From an uncultured Methylobacteriaceae bacterium (GTDB taxonomy: Bacteria; Pseudomonadota; Alphaproteobacteria; Rhizobiales; Beijerinckiaceae), in NCBI GenBank assembly GCA_937872715.1, contig CALMTJ010000104.1:1-6431 (forward strand): a stretch of 6,431 bases of DNA, given 5' to 3'. The notes under the pieces were generated by a model. The model searched no databases. It saw nothing but the letters and a program-made list of their open reading frames with translations, and had not been told where the DNA came from. Both the position numbers and the translations under genes were made by a program. This document shows, piece by piece, positions 1 through 6,431 of the stretch. Position 1 is the stretch's first letter. Every line of letters begins with the position of its first letter.

Positions 1-85
1 GCCATCCACGTCCGTCCGGGGCTGTGACGTCGAAGGGCTCACCTCGCCGCAGCGTTCTTCGTGGATGGCCGGGCCAAGCCCGGCC
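1..85. repeat. Inverted pair of REP-like palindromic repeats (REPIN/BIME-like)
   Basis: The first ten bases, GCCATCCACG, are the exact reverse complement of CGTGGATGGC at 60-69, giving a perfect 10 bp inverted repeat around a 49 nt spacer. The right arm runs straight into a second, tighter palindrome at 67-85: GGCCGGGC, loop CAA, GCCCGGCC (8 bp stem). From memory, a CGTGGATGGCCGGGC unit is a widespread intergenic repeat in Methylobacterium and related Hyphomicrobiales. I read this as two REP-like units in opposite orientation, the left one cut by the window edge. No T-run follows the hairpin, so it is not a canonical intrinsic terminator, although such repeats can stop transcription or protect 3' ends of an upstream gene. 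Confidence 0.6.
67..85. repeat. REP core hairpin
   Basis: This is a perfect 8 bp G/C stem (GGCCGGGC / GCCCGGCC) with a three-base loop. It is the core palindrome of the right-hand repeat unit. It lies about 100 bp upstream of the first gene and ends well before the promoter region, so it more likely belongs to the 3' side of whatever lies left of the window than to control of the pump operon. Confidence 0.6.
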
Positions 86-148
86 AGGACGCGTCGAGTG
101 TCATGGGGGTGTGTAGGCCCCTTGAATACGTCAGACGAGGATGCCTGC

Positions 149-175
149 TTGTGATCTGTGACGATTTCCGATAAT
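149..175 (+). promoter_or_regulatory. Candidate sigma-70 promoter of the RND pump operon
   Basis: GATAAT at 170-175 differs from the TATAAT consensus at one position and lies in the least GC-rich part of the window. The best -35 candidate is TTGTGA at 149-154, which keeps the TTG core but leaves only a 15 bp spacer, shorter than usual. The -10 box sits inside the palindrome at 159-180, as expected for a repressor-controlled promoter. Transcription from here would start at roughly 181-183, only a few bases before the ATG at 187. The -10 call is moderately supported; the -35 call is weak. Confidence 0.4.
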
Positions 176-180
176 CGTCA
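159..180. promoter_or_regulatory. Candidate TetR-type operator, 8-6-8 perfect palindrome
   Basis: TGACGATT at 159-166 and AATCGTCA at 173-180 are exact reverse complements separated by six bases (TCCGAT). The 22 bp length and two-fold symmetry fit binding by a TetR-family dimer. It overlaps the GATAAT box at 170-175 and ends six bases before the first gene's ATG, where a bound repressor would block RNA polymerase. The natural candidate to bind it is the TetR protein at 4457-5104, the last gene of the same operon, which would give autoregulation. The symmetry is seen directly; the protein partner is inferred. Confidence 0.6.
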
Positions 181-186
181 GTCATC

Positions 187-1290
187 ATGACTTACGCCGT
201 CCTGCCCCGCCTCCTCGCCACCATCGCCATCGCCGGCGGTGTCGGCCTGACGACCGCCTGTTCCGATCCGCGCGCGGAAACGGCCGGCAAGGCCGGGCCG
301 CCCCCGCGGCCGGTGCTGGTGCAGACCGTGAAGTTCGGCGACCGCGTGTCCGAACGGACGCTCGTCGGCACGATCCGGCCGCGGGTCGAGACGGATCTCG
401 GCTTCCGGGTGACCGGCAAGGTCGCGAGCCGCCTCGTCGGCGTCGGCGACCAGGTCAAGGCCGGCCAGCCCCTCGCCGCGCTGGACGAGGTCGATCTCGG
501 CCTCCAGACCGAGCAGGCGGAGGCGGAGATGCGTGCCGCCGCCGCGACGCTCCGGCAAGGCGAGGCGGACCTCGTGCGGGCCAGGACCTTGACCGAGAAG
601 GGCTACGCCGCCAGCGCGAGCCTCGACAAGCAGGAAGCCGCGACGGAAGAGGCACGCGGCCGCCTGCTCCGCGCCGAGCGGGCCGTGACGCTCGCCCGGA
701 ACGCGCGTTCCTACGCCGTGCTGACCGCCGATGCGGACGGCGTCGTCACGGGCACCAGCATCGAGCCGGGGCAGGTCGTGACGGCCGGGCAGGCCGCGAT
801 CCGCGTCGCCCGCACGGGGGAGAAGGAGGCGGTGGTCTCCGTTCCCGAATCGCTGATCGCCCTCGCGCAGGGCCGGGCCGCCGTGAGCCTGTGGTCGAAT
901 CCCGGCAAGCGATACGCGGCGAAGCTTCGCGAATTCGCCCCCGTGGCGGATGTCGCCACCCGCACCTATCTCGCGCGGTTCTCCATTCCGGAGGCGGATG
1001 CGGCGGTTCAGCTCGGCATGACGGCGACGGTGACGATCGCCGTCGCGGAGACCGGGCGCGTCGCCCGGCTGCCGCTCTCCGCCCTGTTCAACCAGGGCTC
1101 CGGCCCGTCCGTCTGGACCGTCGCGGATGGCGGGCATCCGCAGCTGAAGCCCGTGGAGGTCGCGGCCTACGAGGCGGCCGACGTCCTCATCGGTCGGGGC
1201 GTCGCCGATGGCGACCGGGTGGTGACCCTCGGCGTCTCGAAGATCGATCCGGGGCAGGTGCTCCGGATCGTCGATGCCCTGCGCTTCTGA
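187..1290 (+). CDS. RND efflux pump periplasmic adaptor (membrane fusion protein), lipoprotein
   Basis: This is the periplasmic adaptor (HlyD/AcrA family) linking an inner-membrane RND permease to an outer-membrane channel. Residues 1-24 form a short signal peptide ending in TTAC, a permissive lipobox, so Cys25 is probably lipidated as in AcrA and MexA. A beta region with RPVLVQTV and GTIRPR (42-66) leads into the first half of a lipoyl domain (about 70-100, with VGDQVKAGQPLAALD). Next come an alpha-helical hairpin rich in Ala, Glu and Arg (102-172), the second lipoyl half (about 177-207, ADGVVTG and PGQVV), a beta-barrel (about 210-290), and a C-terminal membrane-proximal domain ending in a GDRVVTLG motif. 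At 367 aa it is normal for the shorter adaptors. The ATG at 187 is the only reasonable start: an in-frame TAA lies at 172-174, and the signal peptide begins here. No Shine-Dalgarno precedes it. The substrate cannot be read from the sequence. Confidence 0.93.
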   Translation: MTYAVLPRLLATIAIAGGVGLTTACSDPRAETAGKAGPPPRPVLVQTVKFGDRVSERTLVGTIRPRVETDLGFRVTGKVASRLVGVGDQVKAGQPLAALDEVDLGLQTEQAEAEMRAAAATLRQGEADLVRARTLTEKGYAASASLDKQEAATEEARGRLLRAERAVTLARNARSYAVLTADADGVVTGTSIEPGQVVTAGQAAIRVARTGEKEAVVSVPESLIALAQGRAAVSLWSNPGKRYAAKLREFAPVADVATRTYLARFSIPEADAAVQLGMTATVTIAVAETGRVARLPLSALFNQGSGPSVWTVADGGHPQLKPVEVAAYEAADVLIGRGVADGDRVVTLGVSKIDPGQVLRIVDALRF

Positions 1291-1291
1291 G

Positions 1292-1297
1292 CGGAGA
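1292..1297 (+). promoter_or_regulatory. Ribosome binding site deciding the permease start
   Basis: CGGAGA, with the GGAG core at 1293-1296, lies 7 nt before GTG 1304. It sits just after the adaptor's stop codon (1288-1290). It favours GTG 1304 over the in-frame ATG at 1274, which would add ten residues and overlap the adaptor gene by 17 bp. Confidence 0.7.
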
Positions 1298-1303
1298 ACG
1301 CCC

Positions 1304-4300
1304 GTGTCGTCCTTCAACCTCTCCGGATGGGCCGTCCGCCACCGGGCGCTCGTCCTGTTCATGATCTTGGCGATCGCGGTCGCGGGCACGCTGTCCTTCC
1401 TGCGGCTCGGCCGGGCGGAGGACCCGAACTTCGCGATCAAGCTCGCGATCGTGACGGCGACGTGGCCGGGCGCCACCGCGCGCGAGATGCAGGACCAGGT
1501 GTCCGACCGGATCGAGAAGAAGCTCCAGGAGCTCGCCTTCTTCGACAAGGTCACGACCTACACGAAGCCCGCCTTCACGGCGATGCAGGTAGGGTTCCGG
1601 GACAACACGCCGCCGCGCGAGCTGCCGGGCCTCTTCTATCAGGTCCGCAAGAAGATCGACGACGTGCGGGGCGAGCTGCCGGCCGGCGTCACGACCGCCG
1701 TGAACGACGAATACGGCGACGTCGATTCGAACCTCTACATGCTGACGGCTCCCGGCGCGGACTACGCCCGCCTGAAGCAGGTCGCGGAAGGGCTGCGCCA
1801 GCGCCTGCTCAAGGTCGATTCCGTCGCCAAGGTGAACCTCTACGGCGTCCAGGAGGAGCGCATCTTCGTCGAGTTCAGCCACGCGAAGCTCGCGACGCTC
1901 GGCATTACGCCCCAGACCCTGTTCGACACGCTGGCTCGCCAGAACGTGGTCGCGGCGGCCGGCACGGTCGAGACCGGCGCGCAACGCGTGCCGCTCCGCG
2001 TCACGGGCGCGCTCGACGGGGCACGCGCCGTCGAGGAGGCACCCGTCGAATCCGGCGGCCGGACCTTCCGGCTCGGCGACATCGCGACCGTCACGCGCGG
2101 CTTCGTCGACCCGCCGGACGGGCTCGTGCGCCAGCGCGGCGAGCCGGCGCTCGGCATCGGCGTCGTGATGACCAAGGGCGCGAACATCCAGTCGTTCGGG
2201 ACGGGCGTCGCCGAGGCGGTCGCGACATTCATGGGTACGGTGCCGCAGGGCTTCGATCTCGATCAGGTGGCGGACCAGCCGAAGGTGGTCGAGGGCGCGC
2301 TCTCCGAATTCGAGCATTCCTTCGTGGAGGCGCTGGCGATCGTGCTCGCCGTGAGCTTCCTGTCGCTCGGCTGGCGCACGGGGATCGTCGTGGCGCTCTC
2401 CGTGCCGCTCGTCCTCGCGGTCACGTTCTCCGTCATGCTGGCGCTCGGGATCGACCTCCATCGGATCACGCTCGGCGCGCTCATCATCGCGCTCGGATTG
2501 CTGGTCGACGACGCGATCATCGCGGTCGAGATCATGGTCGTGAAGATGGAGCAGGGCTACGACCGGATCGCGGCCGCCTCCTTCGCCTGGCAATCGACGG
2601 CCTTCCCGATGCTGACCGGGACGCTCGTCACCATCGCGGGCTTCCTGCCGGTCGGCTTCGCGGCATCCTCCGTCGGCGAATACGCCGGCGGCATCTTCTG
2701 GGTGGTGGCGATCGCGCTCGTCGCCTCCTGGATCGTGGCCGTGGTGTTCACGCCCTATCTCGGCTTCCTTCTCCTGCCGAAGGACAAGGTCGGACATGGC
2801 GGCGACCCGGACGCGATCTACGATACACGCCTGTACCGGGCGCTCCGCCGGGCCATCTCGGCCTGCCTGCGCTGGCGCGTGACCACGGTCGCTGCGACCG
2901 TCGCGATCTTCGCGGGCGCGGCCATCGGGTTCGGGCATGTCCAGCAGCAGTTCTTCCCGCTCTCGGAGCGGCCCGAGCTGTTCCTGCAGATCCGCATGCC
3001 GGAGGGCACGGCGATCGGCGCGACGGCCGCGGCCGTGAAGGAAGCCGAGGGGCTGATCGGCCGCGACGACCCGGACGTCTCGACCTTCACGGCCTATATC
3101 GGCCAGGGCAGCCCGCGCTTCTGGCTCGGCCTGAACCCGCAGCTCCCGAACCAGGCCTTCGCCGAGATCGTCATCGTGGCCCGCGACGTCGAGGCGCGCG
3201 AACGCTTGAAGGCGCGCCTCGAGCGGTCGGTCGCGGAGGGCCGCCTAACCCAGGGGCGCATCCGCGTCGACCGCTTCAATTTCGGCCCGCCGGTCGGCTT
3301 CCCGGTGCAGTTCCGCGTCGTCGGTCCCGATCCCCTCCAGGTGCGCGACATCGCCTACCAGCTGCGGGACGTGGTGCGAAGCAACGACAAGACCCTCGAC
3401 GTCAACCTCGACTGGAACGAGATGAGCCCGAGCGTCCGGCTCGTGGTCGACCAGGAGCGAGCCCGCGCGCTCGGCCTCAACGTCCAGGACGTGGCGCAGA
3501 CGCTGCAGACGCTGATCTCCGGCATCGCGGTCACGAACCTCCGGGACGGGACGGAGAAGGTCGGGATCGTGGCCCGCGCGGTCGCCTCCGAGCGTCTCGA
3601 CCTCGGCCATGTCGGCGACCTCACGGTCGTGTCGCGAGGCGGCGTCCCGGTGCCGGTCTCGCAGGTCGCCCGCCTCGAATACACGCACGAGGAGCCGATC
3701 CTCTGGCGGCGGAACCGCGACATGGCGATCACCGTGCGGGCCGACGTCGTGGACGGCGTGCAGCCGCCGGACGTCACGAATGCGATCTGGCCGGCGCTGG
3801 GGAGCCTCCGGGACAGGCTCGCGCCGGGCTACCGGCTCGAGATCGGCGGGGCGGTGGAGGAATCCGCGAAGGCGAACGTGTCGCTGTTCTCGCTCTTCCC
3901 GGTCATGTTCGGCGTCATGCTGACGCTGCTCATGATCCAGCTGCAGAACTTCTCGCGCCTCCTCCTCGTCTTCCTGACCGCTCCGCTCGGCCTCGTCGGC
4001 GCCTCGCTCGCCCTGAACGCGGCTGCGAAGCCCTTCGGCTTCGTCGCGCTGCTCGGGCTGATCGCGCTGGCCGGCATGATCATGCGCAACGCCGTGATCC
4101 TGGTGGACCAGATCGAGACGGACGTGGCGGCGGGCCACGCGCGGCGGACCGCCATCGTGGACGCGACCGTGCGGCGGGCGCGGCCGGTCGTGCTCACCGC
4201 GCTCGCCGCGATCCTCGCCATGATCCCGCTGACCCGGAGCGCGTTCTGGGGGCCGATGGCCTTCACCATCATGGGCGGGCTCTTCGTCGCGACCTTCCTG

Positions 4301-4438
4301 ACCCTGCTCTTCCTGCCGGCCCTCTACGGCCTCTGGTTCCGGAACAGCCTCGACGAGCGCGGGGACGGGGACGCCGCCGCCCCGGACACCGTGCCGGAGC
4401 CGGAACCGTACCGGCCCTACGCGGTGGCCGCGGAATAG
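1304..4438 (+). CDS. RND efflux permease, HAE1/AcrB-like inner-membrane proton antiporter
   Basis: This is the inner-membrane pump, which exchanges protons for an exported compound and works as a trimer with the adaptor encoded just upstream. Starting at GTG 1304 it is 1044 aa, the usual length of AcrB-like pumps. TM1 is at about 14-34, a periplasmic porter/docking loop at about 36-335, TM2-6 at about 340-490, TM7 at about 523-545, a second periplasmic loop at about 550-855, and TM8-12 at about 859-1012. TM4 carries GLLVDDAI with Asp402 and Asp403, matching the proton-relay aspartates 407/408 of AcrB. TM10 has AGMIMRNAVILVDQ with Arg928 where AcrB has Lys940. The chosen start gives MSSFNLSGWAVRH, which resembles homologues I recall, and has a good Shine-Dalgarno; ATG 1274 is the alternative. 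The protein ends in a Pro/Glu-rich tail. The family is certain; the substrate (drug, solvent, metabolite) is not. The intact DD pair and lack of metal-binding signatures make a heavy-metal pump unlikely. Confidence 0.95.
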   Translation: MSSFNLSGWAVRHRALVLFMILAIAVAGTLSFLRLGRAEDPNFAIKLAIVTATWPGATAREMQDQVSDRIEKKLQELAFFDKVTTYTKPAFTAMQVGFRDNTPPRELPGLFYQVRKKIDDVRGELPAGVTTAVNDEYGDVDSNLYMLTAPGADYARLKQVAEGLRQRLLKVDSVAKVNLYGVQEERIFVEFSHAKLATLGITPQTLFDTLARQNVVAAAGTVETGAQRVPLRVTGALDGARAVEEAPVESGGRTFRLGDIATVTRGFVDPPDGLVRQRGEPALGIGVVMTKGANIQSFGTGVAEAVATFMGTVPQGFDLDQVADQPKVVEGALSEFEHSFVEALAIVLAVSFLSLGWRTGIVVALSVPLVLAVTFSVMLALGIDLHRITLGALIIALGLLVDDAIIAVEIMVVKMEQGYDRIAAASFAWQSTAFPMLTGTLVTIAGFLPVGFAASSVGEYAGGIFWVVAIALVASWIVAVVFTPYLGFLLLPKDKVGHGGDPDAIYDTRLYRALRRAISACLRWRVTTVAATVAIFAGAAIGFGHVQQQFFPLSERPELFLQIRMPEGTAIGATAAAVKEAEGLIGRDDPDVSTFTAYIGQGSPRFWLGLNPQLPNQAFAEIVIVARDVEARERLKARLERSVAEGRLTQGRIRVDRFNFGPPVGFPVQFRVVGPDPLQVRDIAYQLRDVVRSNDKTLDVNLDWNEMSPSVRLVVDQERARALGLNVQDVAQTLQTLISGIAVTNLRDGTEKVGIVARAVASERLDLGHVGDLTVVSRGGVPVPVSQVARLEYTHEEPILWRRNRDMAITVRADVVDGVQPPDVTNAIWPALGSLRDRLAPGYRLEIGGAVEESAKANVSLFSLFPVMFGVMLTLLMIQLQNFSRLLLVFLTAPLGLVGASLALNAAAKPFGFVALLGLIALAGMIMRNAVILVDQIETDVAAGHARRTAIVDATVRRARPVVLTALAAILAMIPLTRSAFWGPMAFTIMGGLFVATFLTLLFLPALYGLWFRNSLDERGDGDAAAPDTVPEPEPYRPYAVAAE

Positions 4439-4456
4439 GGTACGATCCCGGCCACG

Positions 4457-5100
4457 ATGTCAGCACCGATCACCGACGGCGCACGGGACCGCATGGACGC
4501 GTCCGGGACGCGCTGCCACATCCTGAGCATCGCCGAACGGCTGTTCCGCGAGATCGGCTACCGGAAGACGACGGTCGCCGACATCGCGAAGTCGCTCAGG
4601 ATGAGCCCGGCCAACGTCTACCGGTTCTTCGAATCGAAGAAGGCCATCAACGAGGCGGTGGCCGAGCGCATCATGGCCGAGATGGAGGCGGAGCTCGCCG
4701 CCATCGCCGGGCGCGACGGGTCCGCGAGCGAGCGGCTGGCGGACTTCGTGCGCGCGCTGAACCGGCTCGCCATCGGGCGCCTGATCGACGAGCGCCGCAT
4801 GCACGAGATGGTCGAGTGCGCGATGACGGAGAGCTGGGAGGTCGTGCACCGCCACATCGCCCGCGTCGACGAGATGCTCTGCCGTCTCGTGGCGGACGGC
4901 GCACGCTCCGGCGAGTTCCGCGCGGCCGACCCGATGGTGGCGGCCCGGTGCGTGCATTCCGCCATCATCCGGTTCTGCCACCCGGCCCTGATCGTGCAAT
5001 GCGCCGACGAGCCCGGCCCCGGTCTCGAGGACATGGTCGCCTTCGTCCTCCGCGGGCTCCGCGGACCAGAGCCCTGCCCGGACGCGCCCGCCAGCGGCGG

Positions 5101-5104
<4 letters not shown>
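4457..5104 (+). CDS. TetR-family transcriptional regulator
   Basis: This is a 215 aa regulator with the standard TetR build. The N-terminal DNA-binding domain covers about residues 18-65, with the helix-turn-helix around 38-58 (TTVADIAKSLRMSPANVYRFF), followed by an all-helical ligand-binding and dimerisation domain. It begins 18 bp after the permease stop and is read in the same direction, so it is probably the third gene of the pump operon and partly dependent on its transcription. The likeliest role is ligand-responsive repression of that operon through the palindrome at 159-180. No clear Shine-Dalgarno precedes ATG 4457; ATG 4493 (residue 13) is an in-frame alternative with a weak GGGA upstream and would keep the whole DNA-binding domain. 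It has seven cysteines (20, 121, 142, 165, 174, 182, 207). Because ccr is next door, it could instead be, or be related to, the ccr activator CcrR described in M. extorquens AM1; I cannot recall that protein's sequence well enough to decide. Confidence 0.92.
5049..5065. repeat. GC-rich hairpin near the end of the TetR gene
   Basis: TCCGCGG (5049-5055) and CCGCGGA (5059-5065) form a perfect 7 bp stem with a three-base loop, inside the TetR coding sequence about 40 bp before its stop. It lies downstream of the ccr stop on the minus strand, so ccr transcripts would also pass through it. There is no T-run on either strand, so it is not a canonical intrinsic terminator. In DNA this GC-rich, such stems in coding sequence may be chance. 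Confidence 0.3.
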
Positions 5105-6369
<1,265 letters not shown>

Positions 6370-6378
6370 GAACGGGTT

Positions 6379-6382
6379 TCCT
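6379..6382 (-). promoter_or_regulatory. Ribosome binding site of ccr
   Basis: Read on the minus strand, AGGA (plus-strand TCCT) lies 9 nt before the ATG at 6369. It supports this start, and the protein's N-terminus (MSAALRAAPGPKDLYDLGEIPP) reaches the conserved DLGEIPPLGH block at a distance normal for the family. Confidence 0.6.
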
Positions 6383-6386
6383 GCGA

Positions 6387-6406
6387 CGGCCGGACCTTAG
6401 CGGCCG
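6387..6406. repeat. CGGCCG repeat pair in the ccr leader
   Basis: The self-complementary hexamer CGGCCG occurs at 6387-6392 and again at 6401-6406, separated by eight bases, so it is both a direct and an inverted repeat. It could form a 6 bp stem just upstream of the ccr Shine-Dalgarno. It might affect the ccr leader or bind a regulator, but CGGCCG is common in DNA this GC-rich. The 62 bases between the ccr start and the window end show no convincing sigma-70 promoter, so the main ccr promoter is probably beyond the window. Confidence 0.25.
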
Positions 6407-6431
6407 GCACATTTGCAGGGCGGCCTTGCGA

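Noticed and set aside
67..85. REP hairpin as a rho-independent terminator
   Set aside because: No run of T follows on either strand; the sequence fits a dispersed palindromic repeat better.
105..121. GGGGG...CCCC possible hairpin between the REP repeat and the promoter
   Set aside because: Only four to five G-C pairs around an eight-base loop with no tail; not distinguishable from chance at this GC content.
1031..1046. TGACGATCG-like half-site inside the adaptor gene, similar to the left arm of the operator
   Set aside because: Only one arm matches and there is no symmetric partner; GAC/GATC-type strings are frequent in this coding sequence.
1274..1303. ATG 1274 as the permease start (17 bp overlap with the adaptor)
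   Set aside because: GTG 1304 has a GGAG Shine-Dalgarno at ideal spacing and yields the N-terminus typical of homologues; the extra MPCASERRTP looks like translated end of the adaptor gene.
178..1554. Minus-strand 458-codon open frame opposite the adaptor
   Set aside because: It is Arg/Gly/Asp-rich shadow translation without recognisable motifs, and it would run through the promoter side of the real gene.
1187..2938. Minus-strand 583-codon open frame opposite the adaptor and permease
   Set aside because: Its translation is dominated by Arg, Asp, His, Glu and Gly in low-complexity order with no domain, as expected from the antisense of GC-rich coding DNA. The plus strand here encodes an unmistakable RND permease.
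3245..4138. Minus-strand 297-codon open frame inside the permease
   Set aside because: The composition is that of antisense GC-rich DNA, with no domain and no plausible start signal.
4438..4449. GGG-N6-CCC in the gap before the TetR gene as a terminator or operator
   Set aside because: The stem is only three pairs, there is no T-run, and it does not resemble the 159-180 palindrome.

Overview
The window is high-GC DNA with strongly G/C-biased third codon positions. It looks like chromosome from an alphaproteobacterium close to Methylobacterium/Methylorubrum (Hyphomicrobiales). The main support is a crotonyl-CoA carboxylase/reductase of the alphaproteobacterial type, and a GGCCGGGC/GCCCGGCC palindromic repeat of a kind common in that group. 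The genus is inferred from the protein and repeat style; there is no rRNA or other marker here.

Layout: (1) Positions 1-186 are intergenic. Their left half is an inverted pair of REP-like repeats. Their right half is a lower-GC promoter region with a perfect 8+8 bp palindrome (159-180) overlapping a GATAAT -10-like box. (2) Positions 187-1290 encode the periplasmic adaptor lipoprotein of an RND efflux pump. (3) Positions 1304-4438 encode the inner-membrane RND permease, 13 bp downstream and with its own Shine-Dalgarno. (4) Positions 4457-5104 encode a TetR-family regulator, 18 bp further on and in the same direction. These three genes read as one operon. (5) On the minus strand, 6369-5101 encodes crotonyl-CoA carboxylase/reductase (ccr), the carboxylating enzyme of the ethylmalonyl-CoA pathway. 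Its stop codon overlaps the stop codon of the TetR gene.

How it fits together: the adaptor and permease would form the inner-membrane and periplasmic part of a proton-driven tripartite exporter. No outer-membrane channel gene is present, so that partner must come from elsewhere. The TetR protein is the obvious candidate to bind the palindrome at 159-180 and control the whole operon, itself included, in response to an unknown ligand. ccr is a central-metabolism gene that converges on this operon. In Methylobacterium extorquens AM1 a TetR-type activator (CcrR) is known to control ccr through the katA-ccr promoter, so a TetR gene directly beside ccr raises the question whether the two loci are linked by regulation. 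The sequence alone does not settle that.

The gene content is recognisable and I see no clear undescribed system. The points most worth a second look are the operator-like palindrome at a near-leaderless start, the inverted REP pair, the overlapping convergent stops with a trimmed Ccr C-terminus, and the identity of the TetR regulator.
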